This document shows, piece after piece, positions 63,862-64,000 of a stretch of 64,000 bases of DNA. This DNA comes from Aquimarina muelleri DSM 19832 (GTDB lineage Bacteria > Bacteroidota > Bacteroidia > Flavobacteriales > Flavobacteriaceae), in the NCBI RefSeq assembly GCF_000430665.1, contig NZ_AUML01000009.1, positions 1-64,000 on the forward strand, in the 5' to 3' direction. A program made the position numbers and the translations under genes. Under the pieces are notes generated by a model that saw only the letters and a list, made by a program, of their open reading frames with translations, made no database searches and had not been told where the DNA came from. Position 1 is the first letter of the stretch, and each line of letters begins with the position of its first letter.

Positions 63862-64000
63862 ATGTTTACAGGAATCATCGAAGAATTAGGAACAGTTACT
63901 TCTTTAGTTACTAATAAAGGAAATCTGGATATAACTATACGTGCTAATTTTACTTCAGAATTAAAGATTGATCAAAGTGTAGCACATAATGGAGTTTGTT
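63862..64000 (+). CDS. ribE: Riboflavin synthase, N-terminal part cut by window edge
   Basis: From ATG 63862 the frame reads MFTGIIEELGTVTSLV and continues to the last base. The MFTGIIEE opening and the later VAHNGVC, the N-barrel active-site region, identify the riboflavin synthase alpha subunit, which dismutates lumazine to riboflavin. The C-terminal half lies outside the window. Confidence 0.92.
   Translation, partial: MFTGIIEELGTVTSLVTNKGNLDITIRANFTSELKIDQSVAHNGVC

Noticed and set aside
1..64000. CRISPR array, prophage or integrative element
   Set aside because: No regularly spaced repeats, cas genes, phage structural genes or integrases were seen; the only mobile DNA is the IS fragment at the left edge.

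Overview
The window is a low-GC chromosomal segment from a flavobacterium (phylum Bacteroidota, class Flavobacteriia); the gene content suggests Aquimarina or a close relative, but that genus call is inference. The grounds are Bacteroidota-type promoters (TTG near -33 with TAnnTTTG near -7), lineage-typical families (IPExxxVDY protein, viroplasmin-type RNase H, ZnuD-like TonB receptor, TSP3-repeat OmpA), and conserved gene orders such as acpP-fabF-rnc...pyk and pdxA-DUF177-rpmF-fabH-accB-accC. Most of the window is core housekeeping DNA; no prophage, CRISPR array or rRNA was seen.

Layout. 1-309: truncated IS3-family element. 411-2737: DUF2721 membrane protein, soluble PAS histidine kinase and single-domain response regulator. 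2824-8087 (minus): acpP, fabF and rnc, then an inserted accessory block (two unknown small genes facing an XRE regulator, with palindromes between), then the IPExxxVDY gene and pyk. 8274-11489: purN, RNase HI, a small membrane ORF, and a secreted alpha/beta hydrolase split by a frame change at a run of A. 11550-16767: astacin-like metalloprotease with duplicated carbohydrate-binding modules, PfkB kinase, amidophosphoribosyltransferase and superoxide dismutase. 16961-24675: AddA-like helicase-nuclease, OmpA and AddB-like nuclease. 24798-29076: alpha/beta hydrolase, then a small His/Cys protein, a ZnuD-like TonB receptor and a lipoprotein that look like a metal uptake operon.

29077-29847 holds two homologous RNA-like elements whose hairpins share an identical loop but have different stems, then a 22-bp perfect hairpin and tRNA-Ala(GGC). 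30079-33021: GNAT, MATE exporter and enoyl-CoA hydratase. 33126-33936: a decayed divergent pair (NmrA-like reductase and HxlR regulator) that both lost their 5' ends. 33953-41706: microprotein, 2OG-Fe(II) oxygenase, QueD, LpxH, orphan ABC ATPase, S9A oligopeptidase, a candidate small RNA, asd and mscL.

41798-49555: alr, tdk, unknown genes, DoxX-like protein, rsmI, HopJ-like protein, M50-like peptidase, AhpD-like protein and recJ. 49595-58516 (minus): dehalogenase-like lipoprotein, unknown lipoprotein, Gre-like factor, GNAT, mtgA, FAD oxidoreductase and three uncharacterised envelope genes in tight order. 58618-63795 (minus): accC, accB, fabH, rpmF, DUF177 and pdxA, with the start of riboflavin synthase running off the right edge.

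The most interesting non-coding signals are the twin AGTAGTTA-loop elements (29089-29565), a promoter-to-terminator small RNA candidate upstream of the S9A oligopeptidase (39745-39846), a dispersed degenerate intergenic repeat, and an exact in-frame A-AAA-AAG heptamer at the break in the split hydrolase. No wholly new multi-gene system could be demonstrated from sequence alone.
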